Shown: positions 16,210 to 26,360, counted from the first letter of the stretch. The stretch is DNA of 64,000 nt from Streptomyces sp. IMTB 2501 (GCF_001953885.1 NZ_MQUS01000011.1:62001-126000), one strand, 5' to 3'. A program made the numbers and translations. Notes: generated from the sequence alone by a model not told the origin.

Positions 16210-17358
16210 TCACTCGGCGGACTCGTCCAGGGCCCCCAGCACATCGGCGATCAGGTCCTCGGGATCCTCGGCACCCACGGACATACGGATGAAGCCCTCC
16301 GGGACCGCGTCCCCGCCCCAGCGGCGGCGACGCTCGGCCGTGGAACGCACCCCGCCGAAGCTCGTCGCGTCCTCCACCAGGCGCAGGGCCTGGAGAAAAC
16401 GCTCCGCACGCGCGCGCGTGGGCAGCGTGAAAGAGACCACGCAGCCGAAGCGGCGCATCTGCTGTGAGGCGGTCTTGTGCGAGGGGTCGTCGGGCAGCCC
16501 GGGATAGCGCAGCTCGGACACCTCGGGCCGCTGCTTCAAGGCCTGTGCGACCGCGAGGGCGGTGGCGTTCTGGCGGTCGACGCGCAGCTGGAGCGTGGCG
16601 ATGGACCGATGTGCGAGCCAGGCTTCCATGGGCCCGGAGATCGCTCCGACGATCTTGCGCCAGCGCCTTACGGCGGCCATCGCCTCGGCGTCGTGGCCGG
16701 CGACGTAGCCCAGCAGCAGATCGCCGTGGCCGGTGAGCTGCTTGGTGCCGCTGGCCACGGAGAAGTCGGCACCCAGCTCCAGCGGGCGCTGCCCGAGCGG
16801 AGTGGCGAGGGTGTTGTCGACGGCCACCAGGGCGCCCTGCTCATGGGCCGCCGCCACCAGCCGCCGGATGTCGCACACGTCCAGCCCCGGGTTCGACGGG
16901 GACTCGATCCACAGCAGCCGGGCGCCGTCGAGGACCTCCAGCTGGCCGTCGCCGCCGGTGGGCGCCGTGCGCACCTCGATGCCGTACGCCTCCAGCTGGG
17001 CGCGGACCAACGGCAGCACCTGGTAGCCGTCGGAGGGCAGCACGACCGCGTCCCCGGCGCGGAGCTGGGAGAACAGCACGGAGGAGATCGCCGCCATGCC
17101 GGAGGCGAAGACGAGCGTCTCGACGTCGTCCCGCTCGGGCGCCTCCAGACCGCCGATGGCTCGCTCCAGCAGCGTCCAGGTCGGGTTGTCGTCACGGCCG
17201 TACGCGTATGGGCCCGTCACCTCGCCGGGCAGGTGGAAGTGGGCCGCGAACACCGGTCCGGGCAGAGTCGGCTCGTGCTTGACCGGCTCGGGCAGTCCCG
17301 CGCGTACCGCGCGCGTGCCGTCGCCAGTGCGACCCGCGTCCTCGGGGGAGTCGCTCAT
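16210..17358 (-). CDS. Cys/Met metabolism PLP-dependent enzyme
   Basis: A 382-residue member of the cystathionine gamma-synthase/lyase family. Visible features: GPYAYGRDDNPTWTLLERAI at the active-site entry, FASGMAAISSVLF, the cofactor lysine in SVASGTKQLTGHGDLLLGY, and the C-terminal FIRMSVGAEDPEDLIADV. Its ATG (17358) overlaps the TGA of ptpA as ATGA, so translation is coupled. The family interconverts cysteine, homocysteine and cystathionine; which reaction is used here cannot be read from sequence. Confidence 0.9.
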   Translation of the reverse strand: MSDSPEDAGRTGDGTRAVRAGLPEPVKHEPTLPGPVFAAHFHLPGEVTGPYAYGRDDNPTWTLLERAIGGLEAPERDDVETLVFASGMAAISSVLFSQLRAGDAVVLPSDGYQVLPLVRAQLEAYGIEVRTAPTGGDGQLEVLDGARLLWIESPSNPGLDVCDIRRLVAAAHEQGALVAVDNTLATPLGQRPLELGADFSVASGTKQLTGHGDLLLGYVAGHDAEAMAAVRRWRKIVGAISGPMEAWLAHRSIATLQLRVDRQNATALAVAQALKQRPEVSELRYPGLPDDPSHKTASQQMRRFGCVVSFTLPTRARAERFLQALRLVEDATSFGGVRSTAERRRRWGGDAVPEGFIRMSVGAEDPEDLIADVLGALDESAE

Positions 17359-17846
17359 GCGGCCCGCCCTCCCAGCTGCTCGCGTACGGCGGCGAGCAGA
17401 CCGGCGCTCGCCGCCTCCACCATCTCGAGGCACTCCTCGAAGCCGTCCCGGCGTCCGTAGTACGGATCCGGGACGTCGAGGTCGTCATCGGCAGCAGGGT
17501 CGTAGGAGCGCAGCAGGCCGACCTTGCGCGCGTCCTCCTCGGTGGGTGCGAGGCGGCGCAGGGCCTTGAGATGACCGGTGTCGAGGGCGATCACGAGATC
17601 GAGGCGGGAGAACCACGACGGCTCGAACTGGCGCGCGATGTGATCGCTGTCGTAACCGTGTTCTTCGAGGACCGAGACGGTCCGCGGGTCGGCGGGCTCG
17701 CCCTCGTGCCAGCCGCCGGTGCCGGCGCTGTCGACCTCCACCCGGTCCTCGAGCCCGGCCTCCGTCACCCGCGCGCGGAAGACGGATTCGGCCATCGGGG
17801 AGCGGCAGATGTTTCCGGTGCACACGAAGCAGACGCGGTAGGTCAT
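17355..17846 (-). CDS. ptpA: Low-molecular-weight protein tyrosine phosphatase
   Basis: A 163-residue protein with the P-loop C9-T-G-N-I-C-R15-S near the N-terminus (CX5R) and the catalytic aspartate in VPDPYYG. LMW-PTPs dephosphorylate phosphotyrosine via a cysteine intermediate. PtpA of S. coelicolor, described as affecting antibiotic production, occupies the same neighbourhood, supporting the name. Gene order on the minus strand: holin-like, ptpA (7-base gap), PLP enzyme (4-base overlap). Confidence 0.94.
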   Translation of the reverse strand: MTYRVCFVCTGNICRSPMAESVFRARVTEAGLEDRVEVDSAGTGGWHEGEPADPRTVSVLEEHGYDSDHIARQFEPSWFSRLDLVIALDTGHLKALRRLAPTEEDARKVGLLRSYDPAADDDLDVPDPYYGRRDGFEECLEMVEAASAGLLAAVREQLGGRAA

Positions 17847-17853
17847 GGTGTGC

Positions 17854-18231
17854 TCAGTCCTCGTCGGGCAGGACGACGTGCAGCGCCCAGGAGACCACGG
17901 AGATGATCAGACCGCCGACGACGGCCGTCCAGAAGCCCTGCACATGGAAGCTGAGGTCGAGCTTGCCGCACACCCACGAGGTCAGCAGCAGCATCAGTGC
18001 GTTCACGACCAGGGTGATCAGGCCCAGGGTCAGGATGAACAGCGGGAAGGTGAGCACCTTCACGATCGGCTTGACCAGCCAGTTCACCAGGCCGAAGATC
18101 AGCGCGACGACGATCAGCGTTCCGGCCTTCTTGGCCGTGCTGTCACCGGTAAGAGTGATCTTGTCCAGCAGCCACACGGCAACTGCCAGGGCGCCCGCGT
18201 TGGCGATCGTCTTGACTACGAAATTCTTCAT
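17854..18231 (-). CDS. Phage-holin-superfamily membrane protein
   Basis: A 125-residue protein, MKNFVVKTIANAGALAVAVW, with four hydrophobic segments, matching the Phage_holin_4_2/YvlD family of chromosomal membrane proteins. Despite the name there is no phage context. Start at ATG 18231. It ends 7 bases before ptpA, so the two probably share a transcript. Function unknown; family members have been linked to envelope stress in other bacteria. Confidence 0.88.
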   Translation of the reverse strand: MKNFVVKTIANAGALAVAVWLLDKITLTGDSTAKKAGTLIVVALIFGLVNWLVKPIVKVLTFPLFILTLGLITLVVNALMLLLTSWVCGKLDLSFHVQGFWTAVVGGLIISVVSWALHVVLPDED

Positions 18232-18290
18232 GTGTCTGATCGTGGCAGACCGGATCGAAACCGAGCAGTGAGATGAGGGCGACAGCGGCG

Positions 18291-18608
18291 ATGAAGGCAT
18301 TCCGGCTGGACGAACTGGAGGCGGAGCGCGCCGCCAACGAGGGGGCCTACCTTCAGTTCCTGCGGGAGCGGAACATGTCCGTCGGCCTGTACGCCCTCAA
18401 CGCGGGCGAGCACGACCCGCAGAAGCCGCACAACCAGGACGAGGTGTACTTCGTCGTGAGCGGCCGGGCGTCGATCACGGTCGGACTGGAGACGACCGAG
18501 GTGGCGCGGGGGAGCGTCGTGTACGTGCCGGCCGGAGTCGCCCACAAGTTCCACCACATCAGCGAGGATCTGAGGGTTCTCGTCGTCTTCTCTCCGCCCG
18601 AGGCGTGA
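18291..18608 (+). CDS. Cupin-domain protein
   Basis: A 105-residue single cupin: motif 1 PHNQDEVYFVVSGRASITVG supplies the metal-ligand pattern (H, E) and motif 2 PAGVAHKFHHISEDL supplies the second histidine. ATG 18291 is chosen because GAGGG lies about 10 bases upstream; ATG 18273 would add six residues. It is divergent from the holin-like gene, 59 bases away. Small cupins may be isomerases, dioxygenases or binding proteins; none can be chosen here. Confidence 0.85.
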   Translation: MKAFRLDELEAERAANEGAYLQFLRERNMSVGLYALNAGEHDPQKPHNQDEVYFVVSGRASITVGLETTEVARGSVVYVPAGVAHKFHHISEDLRVLVVFSPPEA

Positions 18609-18760
18609 GTCCGGATCTCGGGGTTCCCTAGGGGACGGGTCAGGGGAGGACAAGGGACGCGAGGCCCCCGCGGGACCCCCTGCCGGCCCTAGCATCGAGT
18701 GCAGAACACCAAACGCTGTACTGAGAACCCAGACGTACGAGAACGCAAAGGACAAGGGCG

Positions 18761-18973
18761 ATGCGAGAGATCTTCGCGGGACTTCCGTGGTGGGTGAAGT
18801 GGGTCGCGGTGCCGGTCATCGCCCTGGTCGTGTTCGGCGGCCTGATAGCGACCGTGGTCGGATTCGTGATCACTCTTCTCTTCAAAGCGCTGATCTTCGT
18901 CGCTCTGGTCGGCGGACTCATCTACATCGTGCGCAAGTTCCTGTCGAACTCCTCGTCACGCAGCGACTGGTGA
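18761..18973 (+). CDS. Small two-TM membrane protein (DUF5326-like)
   Basis: A 70-residue protein, MREIFAGLPWWVKWVAVPVI, with two membrane segments (VAVPVIALVVFGGLIATVVG and LLFKALIFVALVGGLIYIV) and a short basic/serine tail. It matches a small conserved actinobacterial membrane family, recognised from memory as DUF5326. AAGGACAAGGG precedes the start. Function unknown. Confidence 0.78.
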   Translation: MREIFAGLPWWVKWVAVPVIALVVFGGLIATVVGFVITLLFKALIFVALVGGLIYIVRKFLSNSSSRSDW

Positions 18974-19192
18974 CGGAAGCGGGGACCGGTGACCGGCAAC
19001 GGCGCCACCGGTTCCCGGCAAGGTGGGGACGGGTTTCCCTCGGGCGGGGGAAGTTTCCCCGTGAGGCCGTCTGCGTGCGGTGGCGGACGGTTAGAGTCCG
19101 GAACTCCCGCGGGGTCCGGCCCCGCGGGCGGCGCAGATCCCCTCCGTGCTTTTCCTCCGCACGGGCTGCCCCTCGTGCTCCGGGAGTGACCC

Positions 19193-20134
19193 TTGGCCAC
19201 GGTTGACACCGCACCGGCAGAACCGCACACAGCCCCCACCTCACCGCGCTCCTGCGCACCCCCGGCCCAACGGCCACCGACCGTCGCGGTCCCGGAACAA
19301 CCGCACCCGACCGCCCCCTGCGGCCCACCGCGCCCCACCGACGCCTCTGGCCCACCGCACTCCTCCGACACCTCGGGCCCGCCGGCCGCCGCGACGCTCA
19401 TCGGGTCCGTCCAGCGCGCCATGCGCCTGCTGGAGACCGTCGCCGAACACAGTTACGGCGCCCCTGCCAAACAACTCGCCCGCGAGACCGGCCTCGCCCT
19501 CCCGACGACGTACCACCTGCTGCGCACCCTGGTGCACGAGGGCTATCTGCGCCGTGAGAAGGGGCTGTTCTTCCTCGGCGACGCGGCCGAACGGCTCGGC
19601 AGCAGTGGAGCGCAGCAGAAACGTCGCAGCGCGGTGGCCGACACGCTGGCGCACTGGCGCGATTCCATCGGTGTGCCGGTGTACTACGCGATGTACCGGG
19701 ACGGCGAGATCGAGGTCATGTGCGTCTCCGACTCCCCCGAGGCGCCGGCGGTCCACGAGTGGGCCGACTTCCGCGCGACCGGCCATGCGCACGCCATCGG
19801 GCAGTGCCTGCTCTCCCAACTGGACGAGGACGCCCGCCGCGACCATCTCGCCAGGTACCCCGTGGAGTCACTCACCCCGTACACCGTGCGTGACAACGAT
19901 GCCCTGTTGCGGCGACTGGCCCGGATGCCGCGCATGGAACCGGTGGTGGAGCGCCAGGAGTACGTGCTGGGCACGGTCTGTGCGGCGGTCCCGATCACGG
20001 TCGGCACCACCGTGGCCACGATGGCCATGTCGCTGCCCGTCCATCAGGCCGACCGGCTGCTGCCCGCGGCCCGTCGGCTGCAGACGGAGATCGGGCGGCA
20101 CCTGGGGACGCTCACGCTCTCTATCAGTATCTGA
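19193..20134 (+). CDS. ssgR: IclR-type activator of ssgA (SsgR)
   Basis: A 313-residue protein whose first 65 residues are a Pro/Thr/Ala-rich tail, followed by an IclR winged helix (IGSVQRAMRLLETVAEHSYG then TGLALPTTYHLLRTLVHEGYL) and an IclR effector domain. Its position directly before ssgA and the fold match SsgR of S. coelicolor, the activator needed for ssgA transcription before sporulation. The chosen start is TTG 19193 with GGGAG upstream; TTG is rare and may keep expression low. Other in-frame starts inside the N-terminal tail cannot be excluded. Confidence 0.88.
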   Translation: MATVDTAPAEPHTAPTSPRSCAPPAQRPPTVAVPEQPHPTAPCGPPRPTDASGPPHSSDTSGPPAAATLIGSVQRAMRLLETVAEHSYGAPAKQLARETGLALPTTYHLLRTLVHEGYLRREKGLFFLGDAAERLGSSGAQQKRRSAVADTLAHWRDSIGVPVYYAMYRDGEIEVMCVSDSPEAPAVHEWADFRATGHAHAIGQCLLSQLDEDARRDHLARYPVESLTPYTVRDNDALLRRLARMPRMEPVVERQEYVLGTVCAAVPITVGTTVATMAMSLPVHQADRLLPAARRLQTEIGRHLGTLTLSISI

Positions 20135-20233
20135 AAACTTACTCCTTGTGATCTCCCGTGTACGTTCAGCAAGATTTGACCACCGTTAGAGGGATCAATC
20201 CCGGCCAGTCGATGTCATATGACGGGGTAGACG

Positions 20234-20671
20234 ATGCGCGAGTCCGTACAGGCAGAAGTCATGATGAGCTTTCTCGTGTCGGAGGAGCTCTCCTTCCGCA
20301 TCCCGGTGGAGTTGCGCTACGAGACCAGTGATCCCTATGCAGTGCGGCTCACCTTTCATTTGCCCGGTGATGCCCCGGTGACCTGGGCATTCGGACGTGA
20401 GCTGCTGATCGACGGCGTCGGCCGGCCGTGCGGGGAGGGGGATGTGCACATCGCTCCCGCCGATTGCGAGATGCTGGGCGAGGTTCTGATCAGGCTTCAG
20501 GTCGGCTGTGACCAGGCTCTGTTCCGCTCTTCCGTACCGCCGCTCGTGGCCTTCCTGGACCGTACGGACAAGCTCGTGCCGCTAGGACAGGAGGGTGCGC
20601 TGGCGGACTTCGACGCCCACCTGGAAGAGGCTCTGGACCGCATTCTGGCCGAAGAGCAGAGCGCCGGCTGA
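20234..20671 (+). CDS. ssgA: Sporulation-septation activator SsgA
   Basis: A 145-residue SALP-family protein: MMSFLVSEELSFRIPVELRY, RLTFHLPGDAPVTWAFGREL and the C-terminal DFDAHLEEALDRILAEEQ are near-identical to SsgA of S. coelicolor as I recall it. SsgA controls septum placement, germination and morphogenesis in sporulating aerial hyphae. The start may be ATG 20234, 20261 or 20264; internal starts give the 135-136-residue form reported in the literature. It lies 99 bases after ssgR. Confidence 0.95.
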   Translation: MRESVQAEVMMSFLVSEELSFRIPVELRYETSDPYAVRLTFHLPGDAPVTWAFGRELLIDGVGRPCGEGDVHIAPADCEMLGEVLIRLQVGCDQALFRSSVPPLVAFLDRTDKLVPLGQEGALADFDAHLEEALDRILAEEQSAG

Positions 20672-20834
20672 AGCGTTACGGCAGGAGGTGCCGGACGCTC
20701 CGCCGTGCCGCGTGGAACCATGCAGGAACGCTTCTGCGTAGAGCGGAGAGTGCTGGGCTTGGCCGGGGGCATGGCCTTCGGCCGGTCAGTGGTTCGTCGT
20801 CGGCCATGTGTCACGTCGGCCCGGTCCGCCTCAC

Positions 20835-22430
20835 TTACCGCTTTCTGCGTCGTCCCCGCCCACCGCGTGCCGGGACGGGCTGTGCCGCTGCGGGTGCCGG
20901 GCTGTGCGGGCCGGTGCGGTCGGCGGCGACCACCAGGGCGGCGAGCGCGGTGGTGACCGGGACCGAGGCGACGAGACCGATCGAGCCCACGAGCGTGCGC
21001 ACGATCTCCTCGGCCACCAGTTCACTGTTGGCCACGGTCCCCACACCGCTCTGCGCGATCGAGAACAGCAGCAGCAACGGCAGTGCGGCGCCGGCGTAGG
21101 CGAGGACGAGGGTGTTGACCACGGAGGCGATGTGGTCGCGGCCGATGCGGATGCCCGCCCGGTACAGTCCGCGCCAGCCCATCGACGGATTGGCCTCGTG
21201 CAGCTCCCAGACGGCCGACGTCTGCGTCACGGTCACATCGTCGAGGACGCCGAGCGAGCCGATGATGACGCCGGCCAGCAGCAGACCGCTCATGTCGATC
21301 GACGGATACAGGCCGTGGATCAGGCCGGTGTTGTCGTCCGTGTTCCCGGTCAGGGAGGCCCAGCCGATGAACAGGGAACCGAGCACACCGATCAGCGACA
21401 GGGAGATCAGCGTGCCGAGCACCGCCACCGAGGTGCGGGCCGACAGGCCATGGCACATGTAGAGGGCGATCAGCATGATGGCGCTCGCCCCGACCACGGC
21501 CACGAGCAGTGGATTCGAACCCTGAAGGATCGCGGGCAGGATGAACAGGGTCAGCACCAGGAAACTCACGGCCAGTGCGACGAGCGCCATGACACCGCGC
21601 AGCCTGCCGACCACCACGACGGCGAGAGCGAAGATCCCCGCGAGCAGCGTCATGGGGAACTTCCGGTTCACATCGGTCACCGAGTACTGCAGATCCTTCG
21701 GTGCCGAGGGCTCGTAGGCGACCACCACCTGCTCGCCCTGGTGCAGCTGCCGGGGCTGGTCCGGCTGCACGATCTCGGTGAACGTACGGCCCTTGTCCTT
21801 GCCGGCGTCGACCCGGACGGTCGCCTTCTTGCAGGTTCCCTTCGCCTCCTGTTCCGCTGAGTTGCCCTCGGCGGTGGAGGTGTCGCCGGTCGGGGTGTCA
21901 CCTGAGGCGTTCGCCGACGTGCAGCTCACCTCGACGACCTTGGTGACCGTGGCCTGCTGCGTCTCCCGGTCGAAGCCGACGCCGGTGCGCTTGTGAGGCG
22001 GGGCTCCCCCGGGCCAGAGCACCAGCAGACCGACGACGACCGCCGCGGTGAACGGGACCAGGATCGCGGCGATGACCTTGCGCAGGTGCTTGGAAACGGG
22101 GGCGGCGGGACCGTGGCTGTGGCTATGACTGTGCCCGTGGCCCGGCCCTTGCCCATGGCCGTGACCGCCGCCGTCGTCGTCCCCGCCGGATCGCCGCTCG
22201 GGACCGTGCCCCCCGTCTCCGTCGAACGCGGCCGCCCTCTGCCGGTGACTGGCCCCTGTGGGGGCATGAGGGTGCCCATGGCTCTGCCCGGGAACGCCGC
22301 TCGTCCGGGCGTCGTGGCCGTACAGATCGCCGCTCGTATGGGTGTCCTGGCCGTAGCCGCCGCCCTGCCCCGAGACGCCTGGGCGGCGCGGCTCGGGCGG
22401 TCGATACGGGTACTGCTCCATCCTGGTCAC
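20835..22430 (-). CDS. YibE/F family membrane protein with His-rich N-terminus
   Basis: A 531-residue protein. Residues 1-110 are low-complexity, with a histidine-rich run HGHGQGPGHGHSHSHSHG near residues 88-106. One membrane helix follows (AAILVPFTAAVVVGLLVLW), then an extracytoplasmic beta-rich segment (about 145-265), then seven or eight hydrophobic segments of the YibE/YibF domain. The family is widespread in Gram-positives without an agreed function. The His-rich cytoplasmic tail suggests metal binding, which is inference. GTG 22430 start, divergent from thiC. Confidence 0.87.
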   Translation of the reverse strand: MTRMEQYPYRPPEPRRPGVSGQGGGYGQDTHTSGDLYGHDARTSGVPGQSHGHPHAPTGASHRQRAAAFDGDGGHGPERRSGGDDDGGGHGHGQGPGHGHSHSHSHGPAAPVSKHLRKVIAAILVPFTAAVVVGLLVLWPGGAPPHKRTGVGFDRETQQATVTKVVEVSCTSANASGDTPTGDTSTAEGNSAEQEAKGTCKKATVRVDAGKDKGRTFTEIVQPDQPRQLHQGEQVVVAYEPSAPKDLQYSVTDVNRKFPMTLLAGIFALAVVVVGRLRGVMALVALAVSFLVLTLFILPAILQGSNPLLVAVVGASAIMLIALYMCHGLSARTSVAVLGTLISLSLIGVLGSLFIGWASLTGNTDDNTGLIHGLYPSIDMSGLLLAGVIIGSLGVLDDVTVTQTSAVWELHEANPSMGWRGLYRAGIRIGRDHIASVVNTLVLAYAGAALPLLLLFSIAQSGVGTVANSELVAEEIVRTLVGSIGLVASVPVTTALAALVVAADRTGPHSPAPAAAQPVPARGGRGRRRKR

Positions 22431-22466
22431 CGCCCGATCATCGCAAGAACGCTAGGGGGCCCACTG

Positions 22467-22494
22467 TTCACCGCGCCACATATGACGCTAGCGT
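22467..22494 (+). promoter_or_regulatory. Putative thiC promoter
   Basis: TTCACC (22467-22472), 16-base spacer, TAGCGT (22489-22494). The -10 is a common Streptomyces variant. The predicted start point near 22501 falls just before the riboswitch begins, which is the main support. Confidence 0.4.
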
Positions 22495-22509
22495 GGAGGC
22501 ACCTTTGCA

Positions 22510-22665
22510 CACGCGGGAGCTCGGAGCACCGGGCTGAGAGGGCGCTGACCTCCGTACGTGCGATGTTTCACGTGGAACAGGCGATGTTCCGCAGGAAACG
22601 TCGACAGACGGAAACCGCTGCGTCGACCGCCGAACCTGTTACCGGGTAATGCCGGCGTAGGGAGT
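22510..22665 (+). ncRNA. TPP riboswitch (THI element) of thiC
   Basis: Conserved THI-box pieces are present in order: GGGCTGAGAGGGCGCTGA (about 22530-22547) and, after a long variable arm, GAACCTGTTACCGGGTAATG (22632-22651) then CCGGCGTAGGGAG. The distal strand contains the GGGAG ribosome site of thiC, so ligand-bound folding should hide it (translational control). Known: thiamine pyrophosphate binding turns thiC off. Unusually, the variable P3-side arm contains a parS-like sequence (22565-22578). Confidence 0.9.
22565..22578. promoter_or_regulatory. parS-like site within the riboswitch (one mismatch)
   Basis: GTTTCACGTGGAAC, one mismatch from the parS core, flanked by T and A as in the full 16-mer. 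It lies in the variable arm of the TPP riboswitch. In RNA the same bases form a self-complementary hairpin, except for one G:U-type pair. Confidence 0.6.
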
Positions 22666-22672
22666 AGGTCTC

Positions 22673-24475
<1,803 letters not shown>

Positions 24476-24481
24476 CGCGGA

Positions 24482-24538
24482 GTAGGAGCAGCGGGGTCAC
24501 GGAGCCGTGCCGAGCGCCGCCGTGGCCCTGCTTCCTAC
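24482..24538. terminator. Imperfect hairpin after thiC
   Basis: GTAGGA-GCAG...CACGG (from 24482) pairs with CCGTGG-CCC-TGC-TTCCTAC (ending 24538), with a few bulges. It lies between the convergent thiC and the downstream minus-strand gene, overlapping that gene's stop codon. Confidence 0.55.
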
Positions 24539-25095
24539 GCGTCCTGATCAGGTGCCGTGATGCCCAGATCAACACGCATGACGTCGCGCAGATTCCACAG
24601 AGCGTCCCAGAGGCTTCTCATATCCTCTCGGGCGGTGTCCGTGCTCTCGCCCTGCTGTGCAATGTCACGGTCGAGCCGCTTCAGTGCACCGTAGAGATCG
24701 CCGAAGCCGCGGTTCACCGTGCTGGCAGCCGCCATCACGGGCCGAGGCATGATCATCTGCGCTTCGGCGTGGAGCATCCGATGATCTCGGCGTCCACGGT
24801 CCAGCTCCGATCGCAGTTCGTCGGTGACATCGCCCGCCTCCACGCTGTGGAGGAATGCCGACATCACGTTGATGTAATCGCGAGTGCCGGCGTTGAGCGC
24901 GGCGTAACACGCTCGCCGCGCCTCAAGCTGAGCCTGCCGACGGGCATCCTCGCGTTCGTCTTGGGTCAGCTGCCGTGTGTGTTCCAGTTCGCGCGCTCTG
25001 GCACGGTCGGCGCTGCGTTGGGTGAGCAAGGCGGATGCCAGCGTGCCGCCGATGCCCAAAACCGCAACGGCTATCTCACTGATTGAGCCACTCAT
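24535..25095 (-). CDS. Unrecognised membrane-anchored coiled-coil protein
   Basis: A 186-residue protein, MSGSISEIAVAVLGIGGTLA, with one N-terminal membrane segment (residues 6-24) followed by a long charged helical region (RSADRARARELEHTRQLTQD onward) that should form coiled coil, and a helical C-terminal half. No enzyme motif is visible. It is the only gene between the two copies of the thiC 3' end and has lower GC and less biased codons than its neighbours, suggesting acquired DNA. Similar orphan membrane-helical proteins occur across Streptomyces accessory regions. Function unknown. Confidence 0.75.
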   Translation of the reverse strand: MSGSISEIAVAVLGIGGTLASALLTQRSADRARARELEHTRQLTQDEREDARRQAQLEARRACYAALNAGTRDYINVMSAFLHSVEAGDVTDELRSELDRGRRDHRMLHAEAQMIMPRPVMAAASTVNRGFGDLYGALKRLDRDIAQQGESTDTAREDMRSLWDALWNLRDVMRVDLGITAPDQDA

Positions 25096-25195
25096 GCCGC
25101 CCCTGACGTGTGCTCAGATCCCAAAGTCCCTGCCGGTGAGTATGCAGCGACAACCCTCACACAGCGAATGCGCTGACTCTGAGCCGATGCTGTCC

Positions 25196-25327
25196 AGCAT
25201 GAAAATCTCGCAGGACATCCGCCGCGCACACGGCGGCAGCCGGACCGAGATCGAGGAGGGCATGGCCCTGAAGCCGAAGGAGTTCGCGGCGAGCGGGAAC
25301 AGGGTGTACCTGCCGATCGCCGACTGA
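25196..25327 (+). pseudogene. thiC (fragment): Displaced 3' end of thiC (44 codons)
   Basis: In frame, AGC at 25196 through TGA at 25327 reads SMKISQDIRRAHGGSRTEIE...GMALKPKEFAASGNRVYLPIAD, matching ThiC residues 552-600 (SMKISQSITERFGG...GNRVYLPIAD). Similarity starts sharply at the shared bases CAGCATGAA (24325-24333 and 25195-25203), 870 bases apart; upstream of this there is no thiC sequence, so this copy has lost its 5' end. Its third-position GC resembles the rest of the chromosome, so it is probably the original thiC end. Confidence 0.8.
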
Positions 25328-25505
25328 GCCGGACGGGCTGGACTCGCCGCGCAGGATCGCCTGTCGAGGCGGCGGGGCGGTCGGGAAACGGCGGGATGGC
25401 GGCTGACCGGGGTGGGGGCACCACACCGGTTGGCCGCTCGGCCCACCCCGTCGGGCCCCGCTGTTCCGGGGCGCGAGCCGGGGCTGTTCAGCCGCGGATG
25501 CGGGG
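25328..25505. other. Intergenic, no gene seen
   Basis: The 178 bases after the thiC fragment are GC-rich, with short dyads near 25470-25500 that may terminate the minus-strand gene ending at 25506. No open frame with a plausible start was found here. Confidence 0.4.
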
Positions 25506-26360
25506 TTACTCGAGCTGGTGCTCCGGGCCGCCGAAGTCCGGGCTCGTGTAGTCCGGGCTGGTGAAGCTCGGGCGGTCGGAGCCGGTGCCGTCGTCGGGGC
25601 TGCTGAAGCCGGGACGGTCGTACCCGAGCCGGGGCATACGGCCGTTCGGGGTGGGCGGGGTGGTGCGGTGCAGGGCGGCCGGTCCGGGCTCGGCTAGTGC
25701 CTCCCGCAGGAACGGCAGGATGCCGCGCTCCAGCAGGGCGTCCCGCCAGGCCGCTCTGGCCTTGTCCAGTTCCCGGTGCGCAGCGTCGAGCGCCTGAGCC
25801 TGCGGCGAGTTGCCGTTGCGCAAGGCGGTGAGGAGCAGTCCGACGGCGGCGACGAGGATCGCGGCCGCGGTCACGGCGCCGAACACCCAGCCGGCGGTGA
25901 GCATGGTCTGGGCGAAGGCCTGACCAGGGCCCAGCGTCTTCAGGATGTAGCCGACGAGCAGGAAGATCGCCGCAGCGGTTCCCGAGAGGACGGGAGCCAG
26001 TACGGCGATGACCGCGATGGCGCCCGCGCCGGTGCTCTCGGCCGCATCGCCGAAGCTGGTGACGAGCCCGGCCGTGGCCGAACCCGGCTGCGTGGAACCG
26101 GAGTCTCCGGTGGCCGAGGTGGCCATCACCGGGTGCCGCAGTTGCTCGCGGACCTTCACATAGTGCTGGTATTCGGCCGCGGCGGCGGCTGTGATCAAAG
26201 CGGAGGCGTTGAGCGCCATGGTGCGCAGTTGTTCGGCGTTGAGCCGCTGTCCGACAGCGGCCAGTTCCGGGCGGTGTGGTGCGGAGCGCAGCGCCTCATC
26301 GAGGAGCCGCTCGAATTCCTGGCGGTCCTCGCTCTGCAGGTACTGCGGAACGCTGTTCAT
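25506..26360 (-). CDS. Membrane protein with proline/serine tail
   Basis: A 284-residue protein, MNSVPQYLQSEDRQEFERLL. A cytoplasmic helical N-terminus is followed by two strong membrane segments (AIAVIAVLAPVLSGTAAAIF and FGAVTAAAILVAAVGLLLTA), a charged helix (AHRELDKARAAWRDALLERG), and a repetitive tail with FSSPDDG, FTSPDY and TSPDFGG units. ATG 26360 is preferred over ATG 26366. No family recognised. It is on the same strand as the metallophosphoesterase, 185 bases downstream. Confidence 0.75.
   Translation of the reverse strand: MNSVPQYLQSEDRQEFERLLDEALRSAPHRPELAAVGQRLNAEQLRTMALNASALITAAAAAEYQHYVKVREQLRHPVMATSATGDSGSTQPGSATAGLVTSFGDAAESTGAGAIAVIAVLAPVLSGTAAAIFLLVGYILKTLGPGQAFAQTMLTAGWVFGAVTAAAILVAAVGLLLTALRNGNSPQAQALDAAHRELDKARAAWRDALLERGILPFLREALAEPGPAALHRTTPPTPNGRMPRLGYDRPGFSSPDDGTGSDRPSFTSPDYTSPDFGGPEHQLE

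Noticed and set aside
21509..21525. GATTCGAACC motif resembling a tRNA T-arm on the minus strand
   Set aside because: It is inside the YibE/F reading frame (codons for QGSNPL), and no acceptor, D or anticodon stems surround it.
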